This document shows, one piece after another, positions 20,555 to 29,901 of a stretch of 32,561 nucleotides of DNA. The position numbers were made by a program, and so were the translations under genes. This DNA comes from a virus, in the IMG/VR virus record IMGVR_UViG_3300045743_000086, positions 1-32,561 of that record. One strand, written 5' to 3'. The notes beneath the pieces are model-generated. The model saw only the letters and a list, made by a program, of their open reading frames with translations. It did not search any database and was not told where the DNA came from. Position 1 is the first letter of the stretch. Each line of letters opens with the position of its first letter.

Positions 20555-21960
20555 TGGATATTAATACTTTAATATTAAAGAACCTCCATTACAATGAAGA
20601 ATTTTGTAGAAAAGTTCTTCCATTTTTAAAACCTGAATATTTCACACAACGAAATGAAAAAATAATATTCGAAGAAATTTTAGATTTCATAACAGAATAT
20701 AGAAATATTCCTACATACGAATCTTTGATTATTCAAATGAATGAAAAATCATTATCTGAAAATGATTATAAGACTAGTATTGAATTATTAGATATTTTGC
20801 ATGAATCTAAAGCAGAAACTGTGGAGTTAGATTGGTTAGTAAATAAAACTGAACAATTCTGTCAAGAGAGAGCTATCTACAATGCTGTTGTAGAGTCTAT
20901 ATCTATCCTTGACAACACGAATACTACATTAAGTAAGGGTAGTATTCCCGGATTGCTTTCTGATGCTCTAGCAGTGTCTTTTGATGCCTCTATCGGACAT
21001 GATTATGCTGATGATTCAGATTCTAGATATGATTATTATCATAGGACTGAAGATAGAATTCCTTTTGATTTAGAGTACTTTAATCTTATCACAAATGGGG
21101 GTTTACCGAAGAAAACTCTAAATGTAATTCTCGCACCACCTCATTGTGGTAAATCTTTAGTTATGTGTCATTTTGCAGCATCTTTCTTGAGAGCTGGAAA
21201 GAATGTTTTATATATTACATGTGAAATGGCAGAAGAAGAACTGGCAAAGCGTATTGATGCAAACTTGATGAATGTATCAATGAACGAAGTTACAACAATG
21301 CCTAAAGATGTTTTTCAGCAAAAGGTTAATAAAATTACATCTAAATTAGTTGGTAAACTGAAATTTAAAGAATATCCAACAGCATGTGCTTCGGTATCTC
21401 ATTTTAGAGTTTTGTTGAATGAATTAAAACTAAAGAGTAATTTTGTTCCTGATGTTATATTTGTAGATTATCTTAATATTTGTGCATCGTCTAGGGTTAA
21501 GATGTCTGGTTCGGTGAATTCGTATACATATATTAAAGCTATTGGTGAAGAATTAAGAGGTTTAGCTCAAGAGTATAATCTTCCAGTAATTACAGCTACT
21601 CAGACTACTAGAGGTGCGAGTACATCTTCAGATCCTGAAATGGGTGATGTATCAGAATCGTTCGGAATTCCAGCCATTTCGGACATGCTATTTGCTTTAG
21701 TTAATTCAGATGAGTTGAAAGCATTAGATCAATTGATGATTAAACAGATTAAGAATAGATATTCTGATGTAAATAATAATACTAGATTTGTTGTTGGGAT
21801 TTCAAGACCTATGATGAAATTGTATGATGCTGAAGACTCAGCTCAAGTTGGTATTACTGGAGCTAATCAAACACCAGCAGTACAAGTACCAACAGCAGCG
21901 TTTGGTACTAATGGTAGAGAAGCATTTAAGAAAAAAAATATTAGTGGGATAAAAGTATGA
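20554..21960 (+). CDS. 41: Replicative DNA helicase (T4 gp41-like, DnaB family)
   Basis: This 468-residue protein matches T4 gp41 (475). It has a helical N-terminal domain (NEEFCRKVLPFLKPEYFTQRNEKIIF), a linker helix, and a RecA-like motor: FDLEYFNLITNGGLPKKTLNVILAPPHCGKS with Walker A at 194-201, YITCEMAEEELAKRIDANLMNV, Walker B VIFVDYLNI and TATQTTRGA. It unwinds DNA 5'-3' ahead of polymerase as a hexamer and supports primase. The motif order is complete. It overlaps the first glycosyltransferase gene of the sugar cassette by four bases, so the cassette is transcribed with replication genes unless internal promoters exist. Confidence 0.94.
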   Translation: MDINTLILKNLHYNEEFCRKVLPFLKPEYFTQRNEKIIFEEILDFITEYRNIPTYESLIIQMNEKSLSENDYKTSIELLDILHESKAETVELDWLVNKTEQFCQERAIYNAVVESISILDNTNTTLSKGSIPGLLSDALAVSFDASIGHDYADDSDSRYDYYHRTEDRIPFDLEYFNLITNGGLPKKTLNVILAPPHCGKSLVMCHFAASFLRAGKNVLYITCEMAEEELAKRIDANLMNVSMNEVTTMPKDVFQQKVNKITSKLVGKLKFKEYPTACASVSHFRVLLNELKLKSNFVPDVIFVDYLNICASSRVKMSGSVNSYTYIKAIGEELRGLAQEYNLPVITATQTTRGASTSSDPEMGDVSESFGIPAISDMLFALVNSDELKALDQLMIKQIKNRYSDVNNNTRFVVGISRPMMKLYDAEDSAQVGITGANQTPAVQVPTAAFGTNGREAFKKKNISGIKV

Positions 21961-22637
21961 AAATAAATTCTAGTGATTTTTTGTTAACCGTAATAACTCC
22001 AACTATAGGTAGAAAAAATTTAGATAATTTAATAAAAAGTATAGAAAATCAAACTATTTCTGATAAAATATTTCATATATTAATGTGGGATGAATTTAGA
22101 GAACTAGATTCAAAATTACCGGAAACTTATAATTCAACTAATAGATGGAGTATTAATCTTCCTTGGGGATTAGGTAAAAATGGAAATGCTCCAGGAAGCT
22201 CTCTAAGAGCTGTAGCTTTAAATGCAGCAGATACTCCATATGTAACATTTGCTGATGATGATGTAGTTTGGAAGCCTAATCATGCAGAAACATTATTAGA
22301 ATCTATTAAAAATTTAAATTGGTCTAGTTGTTTACGTAATATATATGCTGAATCCGGTGAATATTATGGTATAGATAATTTTGAAAGTGTTGGTGATTCG
22401 GTATCTAGAAGAGTTCCTTATGAAATGTTGGATGGGAACTGTATGATTTTTAAGCGTGAATATGGAATAGTCGCTTCACAATTATATCGCACAACACAAG
22501 ATCGAAATGATGATAGGTTATTATATAACTTTTTAAAAGAACATGCTGGACAATTAGGTAGAACCAATCAAGCTACAATAAATCATACATGTCCAGATTT
22601 TTTAAATGAGTTTTTTAAGGAGAATTGTACATTATGA
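21957..22637 (+). CDS. Family 2-type glycosyltransferase
   Basis: This 226-residue protein has a GT-A nucleotide-sugar fold: a starting strand LLTVITPTIGRKNLDNLIKS (9-28), a SLRAVALNAADTPYVTFADDDV segment with the metal-binding Asp100-Asp-Asp102, and an acceptor-side region DGNCMIFKRE. It would transfer sugar from an NDP-sugar with inverting stereochemistry, as usual for GT2. There are no membrane segments. It is the first gene of the sugar cassette, overlaps the gp41 gene by four bases, and its end overlaps the next glycosyltransferase start by four. Confidence 0.85.
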   Translation: MKINSSDFLLTVITPTIGRKNLDNLIKSIENQTISDKIFHILMWDEFRELDSKLPETYNSTNRWSINLPWGLGKNGNAPGSSLRAVALNAADTPYVTFADDDVVWKPNHAETLLESIKNLNWSSCLRNIYAESGEYYGIDNFESVGDSVSRRVPYEMLDGNCMIFKREYGIVASQLYRTTQDRNDDRLLYNFLKEHAGQLGRTNQATINHTCPDFLNEFFKENCTL

Positions 22638-23296
22638 AATTTGTGACGTTTTTAAATTCTGGTTGTTTAGAAATTTGTAAAAATATGTTAAAATCTGCAG
22701 AATTAGTTGGAATTAATTTAGATGATTTTTATATTGCATGTTTAGATAACAATTCTTTAGAGGCATTTAAAGAATATAAAAATGCATACCTATATATTAA
22801 TCAAGAATTAACTGAATACCAAGATTGGAGTTTTGATGAAAGTTCAAATTTTAGATCTATTGTCCAATATAAATGGAAAATTATTGAAGAGCAATATTTA
22901 AAACATAAAGATTTAGTTTGGGTTGATACTGATATTGTTTTTAAAGAAAACCCAACAGAATATTTGAATAGTTTTGATAAGATATGTTTCCAAAGTGATC
23001 TTCCTGGAAGTCTTGTTTGTACTGGATTTATGAAATTTGTTGATAGTGATTTGTGTCGCACATTAATTTCTTTGTGTGCAAGTTATGAAGGTCAAGATGA
23101 TCAATTAATTTTTAATCATATTATTAAAGATTATATTATTGAGTGTGAATTATTGAATGAAGATTTATTTCCAAATGGAAATTCCTATTATAAATTAGGT
23201 AAAAAATCTAAAGCTATTATTGTCCATAATAATTGGATGGTTGGGATTGATACAAAGATACAAAGATTTAAAGATGAAAATTTGTGGTTTATATAA
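22634..23296 (+). CDS. Nucleotide-diphospho-sugar transferase-like protein
   Basis: This 220-residue protein starts at ATG 22634, behind AAGGAG (22617-22622); a TTG at 22625 is a weaker option. It opens MKFVTFLNSG and has DFYIACLDNN, then KDLVWVDTDIVF with a DxD (Asp98, Asp100), then CFQSDLPGSLVCTGFM. The order resembles the nucleotide-diphospho-sugar transferase family (GT77-like), with VWVDTD the metal-binding site. A late HNNWMVG may contribute the catalytic pocket. It probably attaches one sugar of a short glycan; donor and acceptor are unknown. Confidence 0.75.
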   Translation: MKFVTFLNSGCLEICKNMLKSAELVGINLDDFYIACLDNNSLEAFKEYKNAYLYINQELTEYQDWSFDESSNFRSIVQYKWKIIEEQYLKHKDLVWVDTDIVFKENPTEYLNSFDKICFQSDLPGSLVCTGFMKFVDSDLCRTLISLCASYEGQDDQLIFNHIIKDYIIECELLNEDLFPNGNSYYKLGKKSKAIIVHNNWMVGIDTKIQRFKDENLWFI

Positions 23297-23313
23297 TAAA
23301 AAGGAAATTGGAA

Positions 23314-24150
23314 ATGAAAAATGAATTAAGACCTACCGCAGATTATCCAATATACCCACCATATCATACTGGATTGTACCTTGAAGAATATTTTTATGAC
23401 AAATATAAAGATTCTAATAGAGAATATATTGATATTTTTTGGACCAATCTTTATTGCAATAAGGATTATTTGAATTCCGACATAATTGATATTCAAAAAG
23501 CATTATCTGAATTAGATCCAAATAAAAAGTATTTTACCGTATGTCAACATGATGATGGACCAAAAGAAAATCTCCCAGAAGACACGTTAATTTTTTCTGC
23601 TGGAGGTAGGAGAACTCATGGAAATATTATCCCAATACCATTAATTTGTTCTCCAATACCAAAAGAATTAATTGGGTCTTATATTAAAAAAGATTTGTTT
23701 GCATCCTTTGTTGGGTCTCTTACACACAACATAAGAGAAAAGCTTTATTATGAATTAAAAGATAAAGAAGGTTATTCTTATAACATGTGTAATTGGTCTA
23801 ATACAGTTCCACAAGAAAATTTAAAATATTTTATTGATATTAGTTTAAGAAGTAAATTTGTTTTATGTCCTAGAGGATATGGTCCAACTTCATTTAGATT
23901 ATATGAAGCTTTTCAGTTAAATTCTGTACCAGTTTATATTTCTGATATACATTATCTTCCTTGGGTAGATGAATTAAATTGGGCTGAATTTTGCGTTATA
24001 ATTAATGAAGAAGATATTTCCAATATAGATACTATTTTAAAGTCTATATCAGATGAAGACTATAATAAGATGTTAATTAAAGGTGCTACAATATATAATG
24101 AATATTTTAGTTTATCTGGTGTATATAGCAACATAATGAAACGACTATGA
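23314..24150 (+). CDS. Exostosin-like glycosyltransferase (GT47)
   Basis: This 278-residue protein starts at ATG 23314 behind AAGGAAAT; a GTG at 23284 is unlikely. It carries the exostosin signature: RSKFVLCPRGYGPTSFRLYEAF, QLNSVPVYISD, LPWVDELNWAEFCVIINEED, and a helical end. It also has an N-terminal part with SAGGRRTHGNIIPIPL. GT47 enzymes are inverting glycosyltransferases of the GT-B fold. No membrane anchor is present, so it is probably cytoplasmic. The end overlaps the methyltransferase gene by four bases. Confidence 0.82.
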   Translation: MKNELRPTADYPIYPPYHTGLYLEEYFYDKYKDSNREYIDIFWTNLYCNKDYLNSDIIDIQKALSELDPNKKYFTVCQHDDGPKENLPEDTLIFSAGGRRTHGNIIPIPLICSPIPKELIGSYIKKDLFASFVGSLTHNIREKLYYELKDKEGYSYNMCNWSNTVPQENLKYFIDISLRSKFVLCPRGYGPTSFRLYEAFQLNSVPVYISDIHYLPWVDELNWAEFCVIINEEDISNIDTILKSISDEDYNKMLIKGATIYNEYFSLSGVYSNIMKRL

Positions 24151-24857
24151 TGATTTTTAGTGAAAAAGATATAAATGATACATATTTGGAATTTGTAGTA
24201 AAACCAGCTGAATATTTTAATAAATCCAATATAGAATATGATAAATTATCATCTAATGAAAAAGTTAAATGGTTTAATAGAGATTTTCCTAGATTAGCTT
24301 CTTTATTTGACTTTAAAGATTGGATTGTAAAATACAATATTTCTACGGGAGATAAATTATTATCCACCTTTATAGATGATTGCGAATTGGAATATATTAA
24401 CTATAACAAACTTTATGTTGCAGATTATTCTAAAGACTCTAGGTTTGATATACATACTATGGTATTATCTGAAACTAACTTTGATTTTATAATTTTCAAT
24501 CAAACGCTAGAACATTTGTATAACCCTTTTATGGCTATGGAAAATTTATACAAACATTTAAACCCTGGAGGGTATTTGTATACTACAGTACCAACCATAA
24601 ATATACCACATATGCAACCATTTCATTTTTGGGGAATTACGCCAATTGGTTTGTGTATGTTGTGTAAAAGTGTAGGTTTTAATATATTAGAATGTGGGTA
24701 TTGGGGAAATTTGGAGTATATTAAATACATATTCTCTAATAACAATTGGCCTACTACTGATGATGTATTGAATGATAATAAAATGATAGATAATAACATG
24801 GTATGTCAAGCACAAACTTGGGTATTAATACAGAAGCCAAAAAATGAGGTTAACTAG
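24147..24857 (+). CDS. SAM-dependent methyltransferase, probably acting on a sugar
   Basis: This 236-residue protein has the late motifs of a Methyltransf_23-type class I enzyme: FDFIIFNQTLEHLYNPFMAMENLYKHLNPGGYLYTTVPT (motifs II-IV), then HMQPFHFWGITPIGLCMLCKSVGF. The usual glycine-rich motif I is not obvious (GDKLLSTFIDDCELEY), so SAM binding may be non-standard. The N-terminal 60 residues are unusual for the family. Two adjacent ATGs (24147, 24150) are possible starts. Its place between glycosyltransferase genes suggests that it methylates a sugar or glycan, although small molecules or proteins remain possible. Confidence 0.7.
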   Translation: MMIFSEKDINDTYLEFVVKPAEYFNKSNIEYDKLSSNEKVKWFNRDFPRLASLFDFKDWIVKYNISTGDKLLSTFIDDCELEYINYNKLYVADYSKDSRFDIHTMVLSETNFDFIIFNQTLEHLYNPFMAMENLYKHLNPGGYLYTTVPTINIPHMQPFHFWGITPIGLCMLCKSVGFNILECGYWGNLEYIKYIFSNNNWPTTDDVLNDNKMIDNNMVCQAQTWVLIQKPKNEVN

Positions 24858-25609
24858 TGAAAAAATATTTAATGGTTATAGCAAATTATTCGGACTATAG
24901 ACAAGAATTCTTTAACGAATATATGTCAAAAAGAAATAGAGAATATTGCACACTTCATGATATAATATATTTAGAATATACGGCACCTATTGAAAAATAT
25001 AGAGATAATTATACATGGTTAAAGTTTACTATTGTGCGAGATTTGATTAATTCGGGATTTTTAGAAGATGGAGATATTCTGACCCATATTGATGCTGATA
25101 TGTGTATTGTAAATCCAAATATAGAATATCCAACTATAAAATCTTTTAATTATAGTATAGATTCCGGTAATACGCATTGTATGGGATCTTATTCTATAAT
25201 AGTAAATAGTTGGTCTAAGAATATGATAGATTTGATATTAGATCAAAGTAGGTTTGATATATTTAAACGCGAATATGTATATCATGAACGTTTAAAGTTT
25301 AATTTTAATTTTTGGGATCTGTTCAGAGAACAAGCATCTTGGTATTCTTTAGCTGGTATAATGCCACATTCCGATAAATCTTTTTGGGAGATAGATAATT
25401 ATGGGTGGCATTCTAAAAAAACAGAACATACTATTTATTCTTTACAAGAATTAGAAGATAATGTTTATATATTACCCACAGAATGGAATGTTACCGAATT
25501 AGTTAATGAATCATCGTGTGAATTTAATATTAATATATGTGATAAAGATTCGGTGATTATACGACATTTTGCTGGAGGTCAACCTTGGAGAAAAGAGTGG
25601 TTTATTTAA
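24857..25609 (+). CDS. Glycosyltransferase, GT34-like
   Basis: This 250-residue protein begins at GTG 24857, which shares a base with the upstream stop and has GAGGT at 24846-24850. It carries NYTWLKFTIVRDLI and DILTHIDADMCIVNP, the pattern of galactosyltransferases of the GMA12/MNN10 type, with DxD Asp79-Ala-Asp81. A GSYSIIVNSW segment and a late IRHFAGGQPW with a conserved His also fit. It is probably retaining by family, but the sugar donor is unknown. No other start is as well supported. Confidence 0.75.
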   Translation: MKKYLMVIANYSDYRQEFFNEYMSKRNREYCTLHDIIYLEYTAPIEKYRDNYTWLKFTIVRDLINSGFLEDGDILTHIDADMCIVNPNIEYPTIKSFNYSIDSGNTHCMGSYSIIVNSWSKNMIDLILDQSRFDIFKREYVYHERLKFNFNFWDLFREQASWYSLAGIMPHSDKSFWEIDNYGWHSKKTEHTIYSLQELEDNVYILPTEWNVTELVNESSCEFNINICDKDSVIIRHFAGGQPWRKEWFI

Positions 25610-25610
25610 T

Positions 25611-26333
25611 ATGAAAATTACAGAATTTACAATATGTTTACATTGTGGGTGTGATTATAATATAGTAAAATCACAAATGGATTCTTTATCCATATTAAAT
25701 TCAAAGTATAATGTATTTTGGAATAATAGAATAGATCGATATCCATATGCGTATCCAAGCTATTCAGAATTAATAAATCATTCAATTATTACATCAAATA
25801 CTGAAATAATTATTTTTATTAACGATAGAACTTTTCCTACCCCAAGCGAAGTTGAATCTATACTAGAACATTTAGAAAATGGGTATGCATGTTCTTTTAT
25901 GTATAATGCTGGATTTATGGGGTTTAGTAAAAGTTTAATCGGAAAAATCGGTTGGTGGGATGAACGGTTTTTAGGTGGTGGTTGGGAAGATGTGGATTGG
26001 GTTTTTAGACTAAAATTAAATAATTTAGCCTTATATGAAAGTTGTGATTCAACCTATAGTTATTCTTGGAAAAGCCCATTACAAGATAATGATAAATGTA
26101 TGAAATCAGAACCAGAATTTTTTTCAAAATATACTTTTTTAAATGATAAAATTATAAAAAATTTTGGTGAGCTATATAATAATTCATATACTGATATACT
26201 TATAAATGATAATTTTGCGTGGAAATCTTGGGATAATTCAACTTTAGGTAAAAATTATATTGGTCCAAATAAAGGCAATCCTGCATCATATCATTTAATT
26301 GACAAACTAATCATTGAGAATAATAATGTATAA
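25611..26333 (+). CDS. Glycosyltransferase with WED-type catalytic motif
   Basis: This 240-residue protein starts at ATG 25611, one base behind the previous stop. It has IIIFINDRTFP, where Asn71-Asp72 replaces the usual DxD, and WWDERFLGGGWEDVDWVFRL (115-134) with the Glu126-Asp127 pair that marks the C-terminal half of family 7-type galactosyltransferases. A GFMGFSKSLIGKIG strand is also typical. The fold is probably GT-A. The end overlaps the next start by eight bases. The acceptor cannot be told. Confidence 0.75.
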   Translation: MKITEFTICLHCGCDYNIVKSQMDSLSILNSKYNVFWNNRIDRYPYAYPSYSELINHSIITSNTEIIIFINDRTFPTPSEVESILEHLENGYACSFMYNAGFMGFSKSLIGKIGWWDERFLGGGWEDVDWVFRLKLNNLALYESCDSTYSYSWKSPLQDNDKCMKSEPEFFSKYTFLNDKIIKNFGELYNNSYTDILINDNFAWKSWDNSTLGKNYIGPNKGNPASYHLIDKLIIENNNV

Positions 26334-26958
26334 TATAAATTTAAGAAAAATAACTGAGCATTTAACTATGGTAGAAGAAAATCATGTTGGGGGATTTCTT
26401 ATAGAAAAAGACCCTGCTACTTATATGCCAAAATTGTGGGAATATATTATAAAAACTTATAATGTAAATTCAATTTTAGATATTGGTTGTGGTATGGGTC
26501 ATGCAATAGGAGAATTTTCTTCTCATATCCCATTAAATAATATTACTGGTGTAGATGGGTCAACTTTTGTAAAAGAAAATAGCACCTATTCAGATAATAT
26601 TATTTTTCATGACTTTACTTCTGGAGAATTAATTTTAGAACAGGAATTTGATTTTGGTTGGTGTTGTGAGTTTGTAGAACATATTGAAGAAAAATATAAA
26701 GCAAATTTCTTATCATTATTTTCAAAGTGTAAGATTTTAGCGATAACATATGCAGAACCTGGACAAGAAGGGCATAATCATGTAAATTGTCAACCAAAAG
26801 AATATTGGATTAATGAATTAGCATTATATGGGTTTAAATATGATGAACAATTAACCGAAAATTTAAAAGTAGTAACTTTTGCTGATGCAATATCTATTAA
26901 CCCAGAATATAAAGATAATCATTTTTATAATAGAGGGTTATTTTTTATAAAAAAATAA
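26326..26958 (+). CDS. Class I SAM-dependent methyltransferase
   Basis: This 210-residue protein has a clear SAM motif I, ILDIGCGMGHAIGEF (50-64), then ITGVDGS (acidic ribose-binding strand), FDFGWCCEFVEHI, and a later HNHVNCQPKEYWINELALYGF that could bind a metal through its His residues. Methyltransferases of this cassette type commonly modify sugars or glycans. ATG 26326 is used; a TTG at 26314 is the weak alternative. The start lies inside the end of the previous gene. The substrate cannot be stated. Confidence 0.8.
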   Translation: MYNINLRKITEHLTMVEENHVGGFLIEKDPATYMPKLWEYIIKTYNVNSILDIGCGMGHAIGEFSSHIPLNNITGVDGSTFVKENSTYSDNIIFHDFTSGELILEQEFDFGWCCEFVEHIEEKYKANFLSLFSKCKILAITYAEPGQEGHNHVNCQPKEYWINELALYGFKYDEQLTENLKVVTFADAISINPEYKDNHFYNRGLFFIKK

Positions 26959-26967
26959 AATATTATT

Positions 26968-28203
26968 ATGAATACTATATATAAAATACGTTGTAAATGT
27001 TCAAGTTGTGATTCGTCTAATTTATCAACAATTATTAGTTTAGGGGAAATTCCATTAGCTGGACATTTCCCAACTTCACCTGAATTCTCGACTAAATTTA
27101 ATTTGAACTTATTATTATGTGAAGATTGTAAATTGGTTCAGACTGATTCAATAATAAATGCTGATTATTTATTTAAAGATTATAGATATTCCTCTTCTGT
27201 TGGATTAAGTGCTCATTTTAAACAATATGCTATAGACTTAAATAATTTATATGATATTTCTAATAAAAATATTTTAGAATTTGGTAGTAATGATGGAACT
27301 TTATTATATTATTTAAAAGAATTTGGAGCTAATGTTTTAGGGGTTGATCCAGCCGAAAATATCATTAAGCTTGCTGATGATAAAGGGTTAACTACATTTT
27401 CTGGTTATTTTAATACTGCTAATTTTTGTATAGACACATATAAAAATAAATTTGATGTGATTATTGGAAATAATGTATTTGCTCATATTGATGATATAAA
27501 TGATGTAGTAAGAGCTATAGATTATTGCTTATCTAACTCTGGAAAGTTTATCTTTGAAGTTCATTATCTTAAAAATTTGATTTTAGAAAATCAATGGGAT
27601 AATATTTATCATGAACATATATATTATTATTCAATTACTTCCTTAAATAATTTATTTAATAAATATAATTTATATATTTCTAATGTAGATGAAGTTTCAA
27701 GCCATAGTGGATCAATTAGAGTCACTGTTGATAAACATAATTCAAATTCTAAACTTGTTGATGATATGATAGAAGCTGAAATTTTATTATATTCTAATGA
27801 GATCCCTAAATTTAAAACTAATTATATTCAAAATATTAAACATATTAAAAACTATATATTAGAGTTGAAGTCTAAAGGTTTTACTTTAGGTGGGTATGGG
27901 GCATCGGGTAGAGCTAATATGTTTTGTAATATTATTGGGTTAAATGATTCTATCATTGATTTTATAGTTGATGAATCATTAGAACGACAAAATAGATATA
28001 TTGCTGATTGTAAAATTCCAATTATTACATATGAAGAATTTCAAAAAAAATCTATAGATTATTTAATAATTTTTGCTTGGAATTATGTAAAATTAATTGT
28101 GAATAAAACTTCAGATCAAGATTATAATTATATTATATTTTTTCCAGAAATTAAATCATTTACAAAATCTGAACTTCAAACTCTTACTTTTAATTCATTA
28201 TGA
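26968..28203 (+). CDS. NDP-sugar C-methyltransferase (TylCIII/TcaB9 type)
   Basis: This 411-residue protein has the three-part layout of sugar C-methyltransferases: an N-terminal zinc-binding domain (Cys11, Cys14, Cys51, Cys54; SLGEIPLAGHFP), a SAM domain with ILEFGSNDGTLL (102-113) and GVDPAENI, and a C-terminal domain with GYGASGRANMF. The length, 411, equals the family norm. These enzymes add a methyl to C3 of a 4-keto-6-deoxy-NDP-sugar. A 4-keto sugar could come from the dehydratase-like gene directly downstream. The end overlaps that gene by four bases. This is the clearest pointer to a branched-chain, methylated deoxysugar. Confidence 0.88.
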   Translation: MNTIYKIRCKCSSCDSSNLSTIISLGEIPLAGHFPTSPEFSTKFNLNLLLCEDCKLVQTDSIINADYLFKDYRYSSSVGLSAHFKQYAIDLNNLYDISNKNILEFGSNDGTLLYYLKEFGANVLGVDPAENIIKLADDKGLTTFSGYFNTANFCIDTYKNKFDVIIGNNVFAHIDDINDVVRAIDYCLSNSGKFIFEVHYLKNLILENQWDNIYHEHIYYYSITSLNNLFNKYNLYISNVDEVSSHSGSIRVTVDKHNSNSKLVDDMIEAEILLYSNEIPKFKTNYIQNIKHIKNYILELKSKGFTLGGYGASGRANMFCNIIGLNDSIIDFIVDESLERQNRYIADCKIPIITYEEFQKKSIDYLIIFAWNYVKLIVNKTSDQDYNYIIFFPEIKSFTKSELQTLTFNSL

Positions 28204-29135
28204 TTGAAAATAGTAGAATATTTATAACAGGTGGTGCTGGATATTTAGGTAAACATATAATTAAACAATATTATGATAATAATGATATAACAATTTATTC
28301 AAGAGATGAGTCTAAGCATTATTTTTTAAAAAAAACTTACCCAAATATTAAGTGTGTAGTTGGTGATATTAGAGATTATGATTTACTTAAACGTAAATCT
28401 AAAAATCATGATATTGGAATTTTTGCTGCAAGTTTAAAACAAATCGAAGCTTGTGATGAAAACCCAGAAGAAGCAGTAAAAATTATTATTGATGGCGCAT
28501 TAAATTCTAGAAGAGTCTCTATAGAAAATGAATTTAAATGTGCTAGTTTTATTAGTACTGATAAATCTAGGTCTGCTACTACAATTTATGGTGCCATGAA
28601 ATATGTAGCAGGAGAAAGTTTTATATTAAATAATGATAGCGATACTAAACTATCTACTGTTATTTATGGTAATGTATTAAATTCTACTGGTAGTATAATT
28701 CCATTAATTTGGTCTGCTATAAAAAATAATATAGAAATACCTTTATATTCAAATTCAATGACTAGATTTGCAATTTGTGTTGACGATGCTATAAATTTAA
28801 TTGAAAGATCATTAAATTTTGATGGAGTAAATATTATACCTAATATTAAAAGTATTAATATATTAGATTTATTTGAAATTTATTCTGAAAAATTTAAATT
28901 AAAATATTCAATAAAATCCCCAAGGATTGGAGAAAAAATTCATGAAATAATGGCTTCATCTGAAGAGATTCCGAGGTTAAAATTTCATTCAGATTTTAAT
29001 TTATACTCGTTACACCCGAAAATTCATTTTAATGAACTTACTTTTAAAGATAATGAATATTCCTCAAAAAATTTTGTATTAGCAAAATCTGAATTGATTG
29101 ATTTATTAGAATCGTATGATTACTTTAGACAATGA
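28200..29135 (+). CDS. NDP-sugar 4,6-dehydratase-like enzyme (CapD/PseB/FnlA type)
   Basis: This 311-residue short-chain dehydrogenase has the NAD(P) loop GGAGYLG (11-17), FAASLKQIEACDENPEEAV, the catalytic Asp121-Lys122 in STDKS, and YGAMK with Tyr130 and Lys134. RxGNV and GSIIPLIW also fit CapD-type enzymes. Those convert UDP-GlcNAc to 4-keto-6-deoxy sugar, some with C5 epimerisation. The Asp-Lys-Tyr set is present, so it is probably active; the substrate (UDP-GlcNAc or other NDP-hexose) is inferred. It overlaps its neighbours by 4 and 20 bases. Confidence 0.82.
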   Translation: MIENSRIFITGGAGYLGKHIIKQYYDNNDITIYSRDESKHYFLKKTYPNIKCVVGDIRDYDLLKRKSKNHDIGIFAASLKQIEACDENPEEAVKIIIDGALNSRRVSIENEFKCASFISTDKSRSATTIYGAMKYVAGESFILNNDSDTKLSTVIYGNVLNSTGSIIPLIWSAIKNNIEIPLYSNSMTRFAICVDDAINLIERSLNFDGVNIIPNIKSINILDLFEIYSEKFKLKYSIKSPRIGEKIHEIMASSEEIPRLKFHSDFNLYSLHPKIHFNELTFKDNEYSSKNFVLAKSELIDLLESYDYFRQ

Positions 29136-29901
29136 TATTTTAGTTTTAGGTCATACTGGATTATTAGGCGATTGTGTTGTAAAATATTTCAATAGTAATG
29201 GAATTAGTGTTCAAGTTATAAATTTTAGATACCCATCAATTGAATTTTTTAACTCTATAAAATCTTTTTCTGGTATAGTTATAAATTGTATAGCAGAATT
29301 ACATGATGAAAGTAAATTTAATATTAATTATGATTTACCTACATTTTTACATAATAATTTTAAATTAATACATCCATGTTCAGATGCAGTATATTCTGGT
29401 AATATATTGCCAGAATATACATATAATAAATTTTCAATAATAAACCCATCAAATTATTATGGAGAAAGTAAAGCTAAGTTTTTTTCGAATATTAATAATC
29501 CTTCTAATGTTAGAGTGATTAGAAGTTCTATTATAGGATTCGATAAACATAATACTTCACTTTTATCTTGGTTTTTATCGTCAAAAAACGAATGTGCTGG
29601 ATATTCAAATTATTTTTGGAATGGTATAACTGCTCTTGAATGGGCAAAGTGTAGTTTTAATTTATGTTTAAATTTTAATACTACCCCATTATTAACTATG
29701 CTTTCTTCAGACTTAATAATTTCAAAATATGATTTACTTAATATTTTTAAATTAGTCTATAAAAAGCCTATAAATATTATACAATCTACTATTAAAGATA
29801 CAAAAAATTATTCCATTGAATCTGATATAAAATTAGATTCGATATATAACCAATTACTTTCTTATAATTTACTATACACTAACCCACAATTAATATTATG
29901 A
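29116..29901 (+). CDS. RmlD-like NDP-sugar reductase
   Basis: This 261-residue short-chain dehydrogenase has cofactor loop GHTGLLG (12-18), a CSDAVYSG strand with the catalytic Ser/Thr region, and YYGESKA with Tyr115 and Lys119. This is the pattern of dTDP-4-keto-6-deoxy-hexose reductases such as RmlD, slightly shorter than usual (about 290). It could reduce the 4-keto sugar made by the preceding dehydratase and methylated by the C-methyltransferase. The start overlaps the dehydratase gene by 20 bases, and the end overlaps the FkbM gene by four. The exact substrate is inferred from context. Confidence 0.75.
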   Translation: MITLDNDILVLGHTGLLGDCVVKYFNSNGISVQVINFRYPSIEFFNSIKSFSGIVINCIAELHDESKFNINYDLPTFLHNNFKLIHPCSDAVYSGNILPEYTYNKFSIINPSNYYGESKAKFFSNINNPSNVRVIRSSIIGFDKHNTSLLSWFLSSKNECAGYSNYFWNGITALEWAKCSFNLCLNFNTTPLLTMLSSDLIISKYDLLNIFKLVYKKPINIIQSTIKDTKNYSIESDIKLDSIYNQLLSYNLLYTNPQLIL

